64,000 nucleotides of DNA from Candidatus Kuenenia stuttgartensis (GCA_943329845.2 CALQFM020000004.1:28341-92340), one strand, 5' to 3'; shown: positions 10,707 to 19,903, counted from the first letter of the stretch. A program made the numbers and translations. Notes: generated from the letters alone by a model not told the origin.

Positions 10707-11168
10707 ATGATCGAGCTCAACATCAATGGCACGGCGCGCAGCGTCGATGCTGATCCTTCCACGCCCCTGCTCTGGGCGCTGCGCGACACGCTGAAGATGA
10801 CCGGCACCAAGTTCGGCTGCGGCATCGCGCAGTGCGGCGCCTGCACCGTGCTGGTCGACGGCATTGCGGTGCGGTCGTGCCAGCAGCCGATCGAGGGGCT
10901 GGTCGGCAGCGAGATCACCACCATCGAAGGTGCCAGCGGCAAGGTGGCCGAGGCGCTGCACGCGGCCTGGGTGGAGCATCAGGTGCCGCAATGCGGCTAT
11001 TGCCAGTCCGGGCAGATTATGTCGGCCACGGCGTTGCTGACCGACACGCCCAAGCCCACCGACGCCGATATCGACGCGGCCATGCAGGGGAACATCTGCC
11101 GTTGCGCCACCTATGTGCGCATCCGCGCCGCGATCCACACGGCTTCCGAGAAGCTGGGAGCCGCCTGA
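10707..11168 (+). CDS. (2Fe-2S) subunit of IorA-type molybdenum hydroxylase
   Basis: A 153-residue small subunit with two [2Fe-2S] domains. The plant-ferredoxin-like cluster uses Cys38, Cys43, Cys46 and Cys58 ([16 protein letters not shown]). The helical second domain holds [10 protein letters not shown] and [10 protein letters not shown]. This is the electron-transfer subunit of isoquinoline 1-oxidoreductase-type and aldehyde-oxidase-type hydroxylases. The ATG at 10707 follows GGGGACC; an upstream ATG at 10677 is less likely. The stop overlaps the IorB start (TGATG). The oxidised substrate may be an N-heteroaromatic or an aldehyde. Confidence 0.92.
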   Translation: MIELNINGTARSVDADPSTPLLWALRDTLKMTGTKFGCGIAQCGACTVLVDGIAVRSCQQPIEGLVGSEITTIEGASGKVAEALHAAWVEHQVPQCGYCQSGQIMSATALLTDTPKPTDADIDAAMQGNICRCATYVRIRAAIHTASEKLGAA

Positions 11169-13324
11169 TGAACGCGATCACCACGACAAGGCGGGGGATG
11201 CTGGCGCTGTGCGTCGGCGCGGGCACGGGCCTGGTGCTGGGATTCCGCGTCCTGGAGGCGGCGGCGAAGGACGCCGTGCCGGCCGCCGCGAGCGCCGAGT
11301 TCAATCCGTTCGTAAGCATCGACGGCACCGGCAAGGTGACCGTCATCGTCAAGCATCTCGACAAGGGCCAGGGCGTGGCGACCGGCCTTGCGACCCTCGT
11401 CGCCGAGGAACTGAACGCGAGGCCCGACCAGATCGTGGTGGAGTTCGCGCCATCCGACAGCCGGTACAAGAACCTGCTGTTCGGCATGCAGGGAACCGGC
11501 GGCTCCACGTCGATGGCCAATTCCTTTGACCAGTACCGCGAGGCAGGCGCGGCGGCGCGGCAGATGCTGACCCAGGCGGCCGCCGCATCGTGGAAGGTGC
11601 CGGCCGCCGAGGTAAAGATCGAGGCGGGCGAGCTGCGCCACGCCTCGGGCAAGCGCGCCGGGCTGGGCGAGTTCGCCGCGGCCGCCGGCAAGCTGCCGGT
11701 GCCGTCGCCCGTCGTCGTGAAGAAGCCGGAGGACTGGATCTATATCGGCAAGTCGTTTCCCCGCGTCGACGTCAGGTCCAAGTCGGAAGGCTCGGTGAAC
11801 CTGTTCGCCATGGACCTGCACATGGACGACATGCTGGTCGCCGTCACGGCGCGCCCGCCCAAATGGGGCGCGAAGCTGCGCGGCTTCGATGCCGCCGCGG
11901 CCAAGGCCGCGCCCGGCGTGGTCGGCGTGATCGAGGTGCCGCAAGGCGCTGTGGTGCTTGCCCGGACGACGTGGCAGGCGATCAAGGGTCGCGAGTTGCT
12001 CAAGCTGGACTGGGACGAAAGCGGCGCGGAGCTTCGCTCGACCGACGCCATTTTCGCCGAATACCGGGCGCTGGCCGACAAGCCGGGCGTGACAGTCCGG
12101 AACACCGGCAACGGCGCCAAGGGGATCGAGGGCGCGGCGAAAATCGTCGAGGCGACCTACGAGTTCCCCTATCTGGCCCACGCGCCGATGGAGCCGATCA
12201 ACATCACCATCCTGTATGACGGGAAGTCGGCCCAATTCTGGACCGGCTCCCAGTTCCAGGGTGTCGACCACGGCGTGGCGTCGCAGGTGCTGGGCCTGCC
12301 GCCGGAGAAGATCGCCATCCACACCATGTGGGCCGGCGGCTCGTTCGGCCGACGGGCGATTTACAATGCCCACTATTTCGCCGAGGCGTCGGCCATCGCC
12401 AAGGCCTGGGGCAAGCCGCAGCCGATCAAGCTGGTGTACACCCGCGAGGACGACATCAAGGGCGGCTACTACCGCCCGGCCTTTCTGCACAAGGCCCGCG
12501 TCGGCCTCGACAAGGACGGCAACATCCTGGGCTGGGAGCACAGGATCGTCGGCCAGTCGATCCTCAAGGGCACGCCGTTCGAGGCCATGGCTGTGAAGAA
12601 CGGCATCGACGATACGTCCATCGAGGGTGTGTCCGACATGAAATACGCCAATGCCGGCATGCAGGTCGACCTGCACACCACCGACGTGAAGGTGCCGGTG
12701 CTGTGGTGGCGCTCGGTCGGCCACACCCATACAGGCTACGTGATGGAGACCATGATCGACGAGCTGGCGACAGCCGCCGGGATCGATCCGGTCGAGTACC
12801 GCCTGCGGTTGATGAAGGACGATCCGCGCAAGGTCGCCGTCCTCAAGCTGGCGGCGGAGAAGGCCGGCTGGTCCAAGCCCGCGCCGGAAGGCCGCTACCG
12901 CGGCATCGCCGTTCATCATTCCTTCGGCAGCTATGTGGCCGAGGTCGCCGAGGTCAGCGTCAAGGCGGGCAAGATCAGGGTGGAAAAGGTGGTCTGCGCC
13001 GTCGATTGCGGCATCGCGATCAACCCGGACAACATCGCCGCCCAGATGGAGGGCGGCATCGGCTACGGCCTTGGCGCCATCCTGCACGACGCCATCACCT
13101 TGAAGGACGGCGCCGTGGAGCAGGCGAACTTCGATGGCTACAAGTCGCTGCGCATCACCGAGATGCCGGTCATCGAGGTTCATGTGGTGCCGTCGACCGA
13201 AAAGCCGACCGGCGTGGGCGAGCCCGGCCTGCCCCCCATCGGTCCAGCCGTCGCCAACGCAGTGTTCAAGGCCACCGGCAAGCGGGTGCGCGAGTTGCCG
13301 CTCGCCAGGTCGGGTCTCGTCTGA
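11168..13324 (+). CDS. IorB-type molybdopterin-binding hydroxylase subunit
   Basis: A 718-residue catalytic subunit of the xanthine oxidase superfamily, IorB branch. It has a twin-arginine export signal ([20 protein letters not shown]), so the folded cofactor-loaded heterodimer is probably exported to the periplasm, in keeping with the periplasmic cytochrome upstream. Moco-binding segments include [26 protein letters not shown] and the C-terminal [17 protein letters not shown], which carries the conserved active-site Glu. There is no FAD subunit gene, as expected for the IorAB type. Translation is coupled to iorA through the TGATG overlap. Substrate unknown. Confidence 0.92.
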   Translation: MNAITTTRRGMLALCVGAGTGLVLGFRVLEAAAKDAVPAAASAEFNPFVSIDGTGKVTVIVKHLDKGQGVATGLATLVAEELNARPDQIVVEFAPSDSRYKNLLFGMQGTGGSTSMANSFDQYREAGAAARQMLTQAAAASWKVPAAEVKIEAGELRHASGKRAGLGEFAAAAGKLPVPSPVVVKKPEDWIYIGKSFPRVDVRSKSEGSVNLFAMDLHMDDMLVAVTARPPKWGAKLRGFDAAAAKAAPGVVGVIEVPQGAVVLARTTWQAIKGRELLKLDWDESGAELRSTDAIFAEYRALADKPGVTVRNTGNGAKGIEGAAKIVEATYEFPYLAHAPMEPINITILYDGKSAQFWTGSQFQGVDHGVASQVLGLPPEKIAIHTMWAGGSFGRRAIYNAHYFAEASAIAKAWGKPQPIKLVYTREDDIKGGYYRPAFLHKARVGLDKDGNILGWEHRIVGQSILKGTPFEAMAVKNGIDDTSIEGVSDMKYANAGMQVDLHTTDVKVPVLWWRSVGHTHTGYVMETMIDELATAAGIDPVEYRLRLMKDDPRKVAVLKLAAEKAGWSKPAPEGRYRGIAVHHSFGSYVAEVAEVSVKAGKIRVEKVVCAVDCGIAINPDNIAAQMEGGIGYGLGAILHDAITLKDGAVEQANFDGYKSLRITEMPVIEVHVVPSTEKPTGVGEPGLPPIGPAVANAVFKATGKRVRELPLARSGLV

Positions 13325-13372
13325 GCATTGCGGTCGATCCGGTCTACCGCGCTGACGCGATCATGAAGTAGT

Positions 13373-13390
13373 CTCCCGTTTCCACGGGAG
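13373..13390 (+). other. Short perfect hairpin before the aldo/keto reductase gene
   Basis: CTCCCGT and ACGGGAG form a 7-bp perfect stem with a 4-base loop. The right arm runs straight into the AGGAG ribosome-binding site of the gene starting at 13403. There is no T-run, so it is not a typical terminator. It could mark an mRNA processing site, a weak attenuator or a stabilising 5' stem. Function is inferred only from position. Confidence 0.4.
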
Positions 13391-13402
13391 AGGAGCGACT
13401 TC

Positions 13403-14410
13403 ATGAAACTACGTCCGCTCGGCAGGACCGGCGTCCGCGTGCCGCCATTGTGCTTGGGCACCATGACCTTCGGCATGCAGTGCGACGAGGAAACCTCGTT
13501 CGCCATCATGGACAAGGCGTATGAGTCCGGCATCGACTTCTTCGACACCGCCGACGGCTATCCGCTGGGTGGCGGACTGGAGCGTGTCGGCACGACGGAA
13601 CACATCATCGGCCGGTGGATGAAGGACCGCGGCGTCCGCGACCGCATCTTCCTCGCGACCAAGTGCCGCGCGCCCATGGGCCCGACGATCAACGACGGCG
13701 GGCTGTCGCGGTACAACATCACCCGCGCCGTCGAAGCCAGCCTGCGGCGGCTGCAGACCGACGTGATCGACCTCTACCAGGCCCACTCGCTGGACCAGTT
13801 CACGCCTGCCGACGAGACCTTGCGCGCGTTCGACGATCTGGTGCGCAGCGGCAAGGTCCGCTACATCGGCTGCTCGAACTATCCGGCGTGGCGGCTGGCC
13901 GAGGCGCTGCACACCAGCGAGCGCCTGGGGCTCGAGGCGTATCGTACCTTGCAGCCGCGCTACAACATGCTGTTCCGCGAGATCGAGACCGAGGTGCTGC
14001 CGCTGTGCCGTGACAAGGGGCTGGGCGTCATCGTCTACAACCCGATCGCCGGCGGCATGCTGTCGGGCCGCTACCGGCGCGGCCAGAACGTGGACCCGGG
14101 CACCCGCTTCAACCTGCCCATCGCCGGCCAGACCTACCAACAGCGCTACTGGCACGACACCCATCTGGAGGTGGTCGAGGGCCTGACCGACACCGCCCGC
14201 GAGGCGGGGCACGAGATGGCGGCGGTAGCCGTCGCCTGGGTGCTGCGCCAGCCAGGCATCACCTCGGCGATCATCGGCGCCAGCGGGCCCGAGCATCTGG
14301 ACGCGACCCGCAAGGGCGCCGATCTGGAACTGAGCGACGCGCTTGTCGCCGCCTGTGACGCGGTATGGTGGAAGCTGCCACGAGTCCCCGTAACGGAAGG
14401 ATACAGATGA
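13403..14410 (+). CDS. Aldo/keto reductase
   Basis: A 335-residue NADPH-dependent oxidoreductase with the (beta/alpha)8 barrel of the AKR family. The expected tetrad is visible: Asp and Tyr in FFDTADGYPLGG, Lys in LATKCRAP and His in LYQAHSLD. The C-terminal cofactor-binding part has AVAWVLRQPGITSAIIGASG. The sequence resembles the YajO/Tas-like group acting on small carbonyls. It overlaps the downstream SDR gene by four bases, so the two are translated together. Substrate unknown. Confidence 0.92.
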   Translation: MKLRPLGRTGVRVPPLCLGTMTFGMQCDEETSFAIMDKAYESGIDFFDTADGYPLGGGLERVGTTEHIIGRWMKDRGVRDRIFLATKCRAPMGPTINDGGLSRYNITRAVEASLRRLQTDVIDLYQAHSLDQFTPADETLRAFDDLVRSGKVRYIGCSNYPAWRLAEALHTSERLGLEAYRTLQPRYNMLFREIETEVLPLCRDKGLGVIVYNPIAGGMLSGRYRRGQNVDPGTRFNLPIAGQTYQQRYWHDTHLEVVEGLTDTAREAGHEMAAVAVAWVLRQPGITSAIIGASGPEHLDATRKGADLELSDALVAACDAVWWKLPRVPVTEGYR

Positions 14411-15207
14411 TGGCGATCGACCCGAAAAGCTGGATCGACCTCTCGGGCAAGGTCGCCCATGTGACCGGCGGCGCCATGGGCATCGGCCAGGGCATCGCGC
14501 GGGCGCTGTCGGCGGCCGGCGCCAAAGTGGCGGTCAGCGACGTAGACGGCCAAGGCGCCAGGCGCACGGCCGATGAGATCGGCGGCCTTGCCATCACCCT
14601 CGACGTCAGCGACCGGGCCGCGTTCGAGGCGGCGCTCGACGAAACGGCCGCGAAGCTGGGTGGGCTGGATATCCTGGTCAACAACGCCGGCGTCTATACC
14701 GGCTTCGGCGGCCCGGTGCGCGGCATCACCGACGAGATGTGGCGCACCCTGTGGTCGATCAATGTCGATGGCGTGTTCTATGGCTGCCGTGCCGCTGCGC
14801 GGATGATGATCGACCAGGGCAGGGGCGGGCGCATCATCAACCTGGCCTCGACCCAGTCCATCTCACCCGGCGTCGGCGTCACCTATGACGGCTCGAAAGG
14901 CGCGGTGCTGCAGATCACCCGCGCCCTGGCGCTGGAGTTGGCGCCGCACAAGATCAACGTCAATGCGCTGGCGCCCGGACCGACCTGGACCCGGTCGCCG
15001 GACGCACCGCCGATCACCGGCCGCCCGCCGGAGCCGACCGGCGAGCCACTGGCGGACACGGTGGCGAGCCGCATCGCCCGGCTGCCGCTGGGCCACTGGG
15101 CCGATCCGATGGAACTGGGCAAGGCGGCGGTGTTCCTGTCCGGGTCGATGAGCGACTTCGTCACCGGCATCTACCTGCCGGTCGATGGCGGCTGGCTGGT
15201 GCTGTAG
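14407..15207 (+). CDS. Short-chain dehydrogenase/reductase (SDR)
   Basis: A 266-residue classical SDR. The nucleotide-binding motif is TGGAMGIG (residues 20-27), followed by NNAG (VNNAGVYTG), the catalytic Ser region LASTQS and the YxxxK pair Tyr160 and Lys164 (TYDGSKGA). The C-terminus (FVTGIYLPVDGGWLVL) is typical of the FabG/3-ketoacyl-type branch. An acidic residue follows the second beta-strand (SDVDG), pointing to NAD preference. The ATG at 14407 overlaps the AKR stop; a second ATG at 14410 is also possible. Confidence 0.93.
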   Translation: MMAIDPKSWIDLSGKVAHVTGGAMGIGQGIARALSAAGAKVAVSDVDGQGARRTADEIGGLAITLDVSDRAAFEAALDETAAKLGGLDILVNNAGVYTGFGGPVRGITDEMWRTLWSINVDGVFYGCRAAARMMIDQGRGGRIINLASTQSISPGVGVTYDGSKGAVLQITRALALELAPHKINVNALAPGPTWTRSPDAPPITGRPPEPTGEPLADTVASRIARLPLGHWADPMELGKAAVFLSGSMSDFVTGIYLPVDGGWLVL

Positions 15208-15305
15208 TGGGCGGAGGCAGGCATCATCATATGTTGATGTAAAACGCGCGTATTACTATCCTCCCGCATGCAAACGCTGGCTCATCCGGCGGAAGGGGAG
15301 GACGA

Positions 15306-16727
15306 ATGTCGCAGGATAGGGACTACGACGTTATCGTGGTCGGTGGCGGCGGTGCCGGCATGTCCGCGGCGATCATGGCGTCGGACGCAGGTGCGTCGGT
15401 GCTGCTGATCGAGGCGGACACCAAGCTGGGTGGTTCGACAGCCTTGTCGGGTGGTGTCTACTACGCCGCCGGCACCAGCGTGCAGCGCGCCAAGGGCATC
15501 GAGGGCGACAATCCCGAGCTGATGTTCGAATATTACATGACCCTGAACCAGTACCGGGTCGAGGCGTCGCTGGCGCGAACCATCAGCGACAATGCGACGC
15601 CGGGCCTGGACTGGCTGATGTCGATGGGCGTCGAGTTTCATCCGGAAGACCTTTATTCCTCGGGTGTGGAAAGCTTTGAACGCGGCCACCATGCCCACGG
15701 CAACGGCGCGGCCATCGCCGCCGCGCTGGACCGCGAAGTCAGCAAGCGCCCCGTCGACGTGGCGCTCAAGACCCGCGTCCAGAAGCTGCTGATCGACGAC
15801 TCCACCGGTCGCGTCGTCGGCGTCCACGCCGGCGGACAGGACGTGCGCGCCGGCGCCGTGGTGCTGACCACGGGCGGCTTCGGCGCCAACCCGCATTTCC
15901 TGCACAAATATTATCCGGAGGCCGCCGCGCAGGGCGACTGGGCCTGGTACATCGGCAACAGGAACTGTGTCGGCGACGGCCTGCTGCTCGGCCAGCAGGC
16001 GGGCGCAGACATCGTCGGCCACAACCGGGGACTCCTGCTGACCACCCCCAACTTCCGCAAGGAGCTGGAAGTTTTCGTTCCGGGGTGGCTGGTCTACGTC
16101 AACCGCGAAGGCCGCCGCTTCGTCAAGGAAACCGCCGAATACGCGGTGATGTCCGGTGTGGTCAAGGCGCAGACCGGCGGCTCGTGTTTCGCCGTGTTCG
16201 ACGACGTCGCCAAGCGAGAGGCCAAGCCGATCGCCAAATATGCGGATGCCTTCGCCTCGGGCGCGCTGCCGCTCAACTGGGTGGCCGACGAACTGGAGGC
16301 GCAGGTGAAGACCGGCAAGGTCGTCAAGGCCGACACGCTGGATGAACTGGCCATCAAGTGCGGCATTCGTCCCGGCTCGCTGAATGCCACGGTGGACAAG
16401 TACAACGCGGATACGGACGCGGGCTTCGACAGCATGTTCTTCAAGGATCCATCGGACATGAAGCCGGTCCGCACCGGTCCGTTCTACGCCGTGGAGGTGC
16501 GCCCCGCCATCGTCTGCCTGACCTCGACCGGCGTGCGGATCAATGCCGCTGCGCAGGCACTCGATGAACTCGACCGGCCGATCCGCGGCCTGTTCGCCGG
16601 CGGCGAGACCACCGGCGGCGTGCTGGGCGAACGCTATATCGGCGGCGGCAACTCCATCGCCAACGCCATCGTCTTCGGCCGCATCGCCGGTCAGAGCGCG
16701 GCAGCCGAAGCCAGGCGCAACGACTGA
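15306..16727 (+). CDS. FAD-dependent oxidoreductase (FrdA/ketosteroid dehydrogenase-like)
   Basis: A 473-residue flavoprotein with the N-terminal FAD motif (VIVVGGGGAGMSAAIMASDAG, ending at an acidic residue) and a GGSTALSGG loop. The C-terminal second FAD contact is RYIGGGNSIANAIVFGRIAG. This matches the fumarate reductase flavoprotein/3-ketosteroid-delta1-dehydrogenase superfamily of soluble enzymes that desaturate or reduce C-C bonds. It follows the SDR by 98 bases and has its own GGGGAGG ribosome site. The neighbouring SDR, AKR and dehydrogenase suggest degradation of a cyclic compound, but no substrate can be assigned. Confidence 0.85.
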   Translation: MSQDRDYDVIVVGGGGAGMSAAIMASDAGASVLLIEADTKLGGSTALSGGVYYAAGTSVQRAKGIEGDNPELMFEYYMTLNQYRVEASLARTISDNATPGLDWLMSMGVEFHPEDLYSSGVESFERGHHAHGNGAAIAAALDREVSKRPVDVALKTRVQKLLIDDSTGRVVGVHAGGQDVRAGAVVLTTGGFGANPHFLHKYYPEAAAQGDWAWYIGNRNCVGDGLLLGQQAGADIVGHNRGLLLTTPNFRKELEVFVPGWLVYVNREGRRFVKETAEYAVMSGVVKAQTGGSCFAVFDDVAKREAKPIAKYADAFASGALPLNWVADELEAQVKTGKVVKADTLDELAIKCGIRPGSLNATVDKYNADTDAGFDSMFFKDPSDMKPVRTGPFYAVEVRPAIVCLTSTGVRINAAAQALDELDRPIRGLFAGGETTGGVLGERYIGGGNSIANAIVFGRIAGQSAAAEARRND

Positions 16728-16810
16728 ACCGGTCAAACGCCGCCCGCAAAATTCGCACTCCGTCTCCTGTTCCGTTCAGTGCTACACACGGCGGCCTTGA
16801 AGGGAGCGGC

Positions 16811-17542
16811 ATGAGCATCTGGGCAACATTGGTCGGCGGGGCGACGGGTCTCGTGCTGGGCGGTCCGCTTGGCGCGCTGCTGGGCGCGCTCGGCGGCTAT
16901 GCGGCCGGCAAGGGCAACGGCGCGGCCGAGGACGCCCGCGACGGCACCCGCAGCATCAGCTTCACCATCGGGGTGATCGCCCTGGGCGCCAAGATGGCCA
17001 AGGCCGACGGCGCGGTGACCATCGACGAGGTGACGGCGTTCCGCGAGGTGTTCCACGTGCCCGACGAGGAGTTGAAGAACGTCTCGCGGCTGTTCGACCG
17101 GGCCAAGCGCGAGTCAACGGGCTACGAGCCCTACGCCCAGCAACTCGCCAAGCTGTTCAAGGACGACAAGACGGTGCTCGAGGAACTGCTCGACGCGCTG
17201 TTCCACATCGCCAAGGCCGATAACGTCATCCATCCGGCCGAGGACGAGTTCCTGTTCCGCGTGGCGCACATCTTCGGCTTCGACCGCGCCGAATTCGACC
17301 GCATCCGCGCCGGTCATGTCGGCGTGGGCGACGCCGATCCCTACCGCGTGCTGGGAATCGCGCGCACGGCGACCGACGACGCGGTCAAGGCCCGCTACCG
17401 GCAACTGGTGCGCGAGCACCATCCCGACGCCCTGGTTGCGCAGGGCCTGCCGCAGGAGTTCGTCGATCTTGCCAACGAGAAGCTCGCCGCCATCAACGAC
17501 GCCTGGGACAGGGTCCGCAAGCACCGGGGCCTCTCGCCGTGA
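16811..17542 (+). CDS. TerB/DnaJ-domain membrane-associated co-chaperone (DjlA-like)
   Basis: A 243-residue protein in three parts. The N-terminus is a glycine-rich hydrophobic segment (TLVGGATGLVLGGPLGALLG, residues 5-24) that can insert in the membrane. The middle is a TerB-like helical domain (FTIGVIALGAKMAKADG, then a second IAKADNVIHPAEDEF repeat). The C-terminus is a J domain (PYRVLGI... HHPD, residues about 176-240) with the HPD motif that stimulates DnaK ATPase. It is shorter than E. coli DjlA but has the same order. Its stop overlaps the GTG of the EamA gene. Confidence 0.88.
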   Translation: MSIWATLVGGATGLVLGGPLGALLGALGGYAAGKGNGAAEDARDGTRSISFTIGVIALGAKMAKADGAVTIDEVTAFREVFHVPDEELKNVSRLFDRAKRESTGYEPYAQQLAKLFKDDKTVLEELLDALFHIAKADNVIHPAEDEFLFRVAHIFGFDRAEFDRIRAGHVGVGDADPYRVLGIARTATDDAVKARYRQLVREHHPDALVAQGLPQEFVDLANEKLAAINDAWDRVRKHRGLSP

Positions 17543-18426
17543 CCGTACGGCATTTCGCCCTGGCGGTGCTGGTAACGGTGCTCTGGGGCTTCAACGTCGT
17601 CGTCACCAAGTGGGGCGTCGGCATGATGCCGCCGGTGTTCTTTGCCGGCATGCGGTTCTTCGTCGTCGCCATCCTTCTGGCGCCGTTCCTCAAGCCGGTG
17701 AAGGGCCAGATGTGGCGGGTGGTCGGCATCGGCCTCAGCTCGGGCGCCCTGCATTTCGGGCTGATCCTGGTCGGCTATTCGCTGACCGCCCACGCGGCGC
17801 CGGTGGCCGTGGCGATCCAGTTCAACATCCCGTTCATGGTCCTGCTCGCCGTGATCTTCCTGGGCGAGAAGGTCGGGCCATGGCCGATCGCCGGTATGGC
17901 GATCGCGTTCGGTGGCATCATGCTGCTGGGTTTCGATCCAGTGGCCTTCGACACACCGGTGGCGCTGATCCTGTGCTGCGTCGGCTCGTGCTTCTTCGCC
18001 GTCTCGGTGATCCTGATGCGCGGGCTGAAGGGCGCGCATCCCATGCAGATCCAGGCCTGGATCGCCGCCGTCAGCTTTCCCGCCCTGTTCGCCGTCTCGG
18101 CGCTGATCGAGACCGCCCAGGTCGATCACATGCTCGCGTCCGGCTGGGAGGGCGCCGCCGCCATCGCCTATACCGGCATCGGCGCCTCGATCATCGGCCA
18201 TGGCGGCATGTTCTACCTGCTGCAGCGCTATCCGGTGACTACCATGGTGCCGTTCATGATCGCGCCGCCCATGCTCGGCATGTTCTTCAGCATCTGGATC
18301 AATGGCGACCCGGTAACGACGAAACTCGCCATCGGTGGCTTGATGACCTTCACCGGTGTCGCCATTATCCAAATCCGCGAGGCGCTGAAAGCACGCGCCG
18401 CGCGCACAACGGGGAGTACCGCATGA
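17539..18426 (+). CDS. EamA/DMT-superfamily transporter
   Basis: A 295-residue integral membrane protein with ten predicted helices arranged as two EamA repeats (first from FALAVLVTVLWGFNVVVTKWG, second from PVALILCCVGSCFFAVSVILM). The start is a GTG overlapping the previous stop (GTGA). DMT transporters export amino acids, purines or other small metabolites. The gene lies between a TerB-DnaJ protein and an amidase in a run with four-base overlaps. Substrate is unknown. Confidence 0.9.
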   Translation: MTVRHFALAVLVTVLWGFNVVVTKWGVGMMPPVFFAGMRFFVVAILLAPFLKPVKGQMWRVVGIGLSSGALHFGLILVGYSLTAHAAPVAVAIQFNIPFMVLLAVIFLGEKVGPWPIAGMAIAFGGIMLLGFDPVAFDTPVALILCCVGSCFFAVSVILMRGLKGAHPMQIQAWIAAVSFPALFAVSALIETAQVDHMLASGWEGAAAIAYTGIGASIIGHGGMFYLLQRYPVTTMVPFMIAPPMLGMFFSIWINGDPVTTKLAIGGLMTFTGVAIIQIREALKARAARTTGSTA

Positions 18427-19169
18427 TCACCGACCGGCAGTCGCCGAACTTTTCCGCCCGTCCGCCGGGTTTCGACATCGATCTGCTCATCCTGCACTAT
18501 ACCGGCATGGGCTCGGCGCAGGCGGCCATCGACCGGCTGTGCGACCCGGAAGCCAAGGTCAGTTCCCATTACCTGATCGACGAGGACGGCACGGTCCACC
18601 AGCTGGTCACCGAGGACAAGACCGCCTGGCACGCCGGCCAGTCCTGCTGGGAAGGCAAGATCGGCATGAACCAGCGCTCGGTCGGCATCGAGCTGGTCAA
18701 TCCGGGTCACGAAAACGGCTACCGCGATTTTCCCGAGGTGCAGATCGGGGCGCTGGAGGAGCTGTCGCTGCAGATCCTGTCGCGTCATCCCATTCCACGG
18801 CGCCAGGTGCTCGGGCACTCCGACATCGCGCCGATGCGCAAGGACGATCCGGGCGAGCTGTTCCCGTGGGAGCGCTTCGCCAAGAAGGGCATCGGCCTGT
18901 GGCCGCAGCATGTCGACATGGAGCCGGTCCCGGCGCAGATCCGCGACGTGCAGAACGCGCTGCGCTCGATCGGCTACTGTATCCCCGTGGACGGCCAGGA
19001 TTCGCCGGTCTACCGCGCCATCCTCAAGGCGTTCCAGCGCCACTGGCGCCCCAAGAAGGTCGACGGTGCCGCCGACAAGATGACGCGCCAGATGATCGCC
19101 GCCGTCCAGGTGGCGGTGCAGGCCGACATGGCGGCGAGCCCGCCGAAGGGCGGCGCCTGCGACCACTGA
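18423..19169 (+). CDS. N-acetylmuramoyl-L-alanine amidase (AmpD/AmiD-like)
   Basis: A 248-residue zinc amidase of the Amidase_2 family. Likely zinc ligands are His in LLILHYTGM, the later His of the VLGHSDIAP motif and the Asp of RKDDPG. The C-terminal part (about residues 175-235, RDVQNALRSIGY ... AILKAFQRHW) is a peptidoglycan-binding-1 module. No signal peptide is visible, so it probably acts in the cytoplasm on anhydro-muropeptides in cell-wall recycling, like AmpD. It overlaps the EamA gene by four bases. Confidence 0.88.
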   Translation: MITDRQSPNFSARPPGFDIDLLILHYTGMGSAQAAIDRLCDPEAKVSSHYLIDEDGTVHQLVTEDKTAWHAGQSCWEGKIGMNQRSVGIELVNPGHENGYRDFPEVQIGALEELSLQILSRHPIPRRQVLGHSDIAPMRKDDPGELFPWERFAKKGIGLWPQHVDMEPVPAQIRDVQNALRSIGYCIPVDGQDSPVYRAILKAFQRHWRPKKVDGAADKMTRQMIAAVQVAVQADMAASPPKGGACDH

Positions 19170-19181
19170 TAATATAAGGCG

Positions 19182-19202
19182 GCTTACCTCGTAAGCGTTT
19201 CT
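19182..19202 (+). terminator. Possible weak terminator after the amidase gene
   Basis: GCTTAC-CTC-GTAAGC makes a 6-bp perfect stem with a 3-base loop and is followed by GTTTCTTCC on the plus strand. It lies 13 bases after the amidase stop, in the junction with the convergent hepT gene, and overlaps the end of hepT. The stem is short and the T-run imperfect. Confidence 0.35.
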
Positions 19203-19615
19203 TCCATGGTGGTCAACGCCGCGTTCAGTGCGGGCAAGTCCTCTCGGATCGTGAGGATTACGCGCTCATCGAGTATGTCGTCATACGTGTGGGCCAACGC
19301 GTTCCGGAACCCAGCGATCATGCCCGCGGGAATGTGGTGCTCCGCCAGGAGGTCCGCAGAAATGTTTTTGATCGAGGATGCGATGGCAATGAATGCACGC
19401 TCGATCGCATACCGGACGAGCGTATCGGCTTTGAGGGCTTCCAGATCGCGCTGATCGGCCCACGTTTGGATGAGGCGGATGTTCTCGCGCGCCGATCCGA
19501 TGGCGAGCGCAACCTTGCCGTCGCTGTCAGAAAACGTTGACGAGCTGGTCTTCCGCCACCTGTCGAAGGCGCTTGCACGGCCTAAGGGCGTCCTTGCGAA
19601 CGACGAGGTCGACAC
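19184..19615 (-). CDS. hepT: HepT-like RNase toxin (start uncertain)
   Basis: HEPN-domain (DUF86) toxin. The RNase motif is present as RNALAHTY, an exact RX4HXY. The upstream helices (ARENIRLIQTWADQRDLEAL, RYAIERAFIAIASSIKNIS) fit the family. The matching part runs from about 19537 to 19184 (117 codons, the usual length), but no ATG, GTG or TTG lies in frame there. The only upstream candidate is a GTG at 19615, which forces an 89-base overlap with mntA and adds an unrelated-looking leader. The coordinates use that GTG. In known pairs HepT cleaves RNA and is silenced when MntA AMPylates the motif Tyr. Confidence 0.75.
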   Translation of the reverse strand: MSTSSFARTPLGRASAFDRWRKTSSSTFSDSDGKVALAIGSARENIRLIQTWADQRDLEALKADTLVRYAIERAFIAIASSIKNISADLLAEHHIPAGMIAGFRNALAHTYDDILDERVILTIREDLPALNAALTTMEETLTR

Positions 19616-19856
19616 GTCGGCCGAGGATGTGCGCGAGTTCATGCTGGATACCGCCGACATCGAAGGCGCTGAACAGCGGTTTGCGCCCGTGGGGCCCTTC
19701 GTCCAGATCGACCATCAAATCCACATCGCTTTCCTCCCGGGCCGCGTCGCGTGCCGCCGAACCAAAGAGATAGGCGTGGGTCACCCCCAGCTCTTCGAGC
19801 CGGGCGCGGTTCTGATGCAGGAGCCTTATGATCTCGGAGCGTTCCATAGCGGCCAT
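19527..19856 (-). CDS. mntA: MntA-like nucleotidyltransferase antitoxin
   Basis: A 109-residue minimal nucleotidyltransferase with the exact GSX10DXD active-site signature: Gly32-Ser33 and Asp44-Val-Asp46 in the stretch from FGSAARD to ESDVDLMVD. A third acidic position follows in RRVDLVV. In characterised MntA-HepT pairs this enzyme AMPylates the toxin tyrosine. Two ATG starts are possible (19856 and 19847). It precedes hepT on the same strand, the standard order. The two genes look less GC-rich than their neighbours, in keeping with a mobile toxin-antitoxin module. Confidence 0.88.
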   Translation of the reverse strand: MAAMERSEIIRLLHQNRARLEELGVTHAYLFGSAARDAAREESDVDLMVDLDEGPHGRKPLFSAFDVGGIQHELAHILGRRVDLVVRKDALRPCKRLRQVAEDQLVNVF

Positions 19857-19903
19857 GATACCATGTTCAGGCCACCGGGACGTAGAACGTCGGAACGAAA
19901 CGT

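Noticed and set aside
11111..13183. A 690-codon open frame antisense to iorB
   Set aside because: Composition is that of a shadow frame; IorB motifs fill the sense strand.
15215..15245. Imperfect dyad CATCA-TATGT-TGATG before the flavoprotein gene as an operator
   Set aside because: Short arms and no matching regulator; could easily occur by chance.
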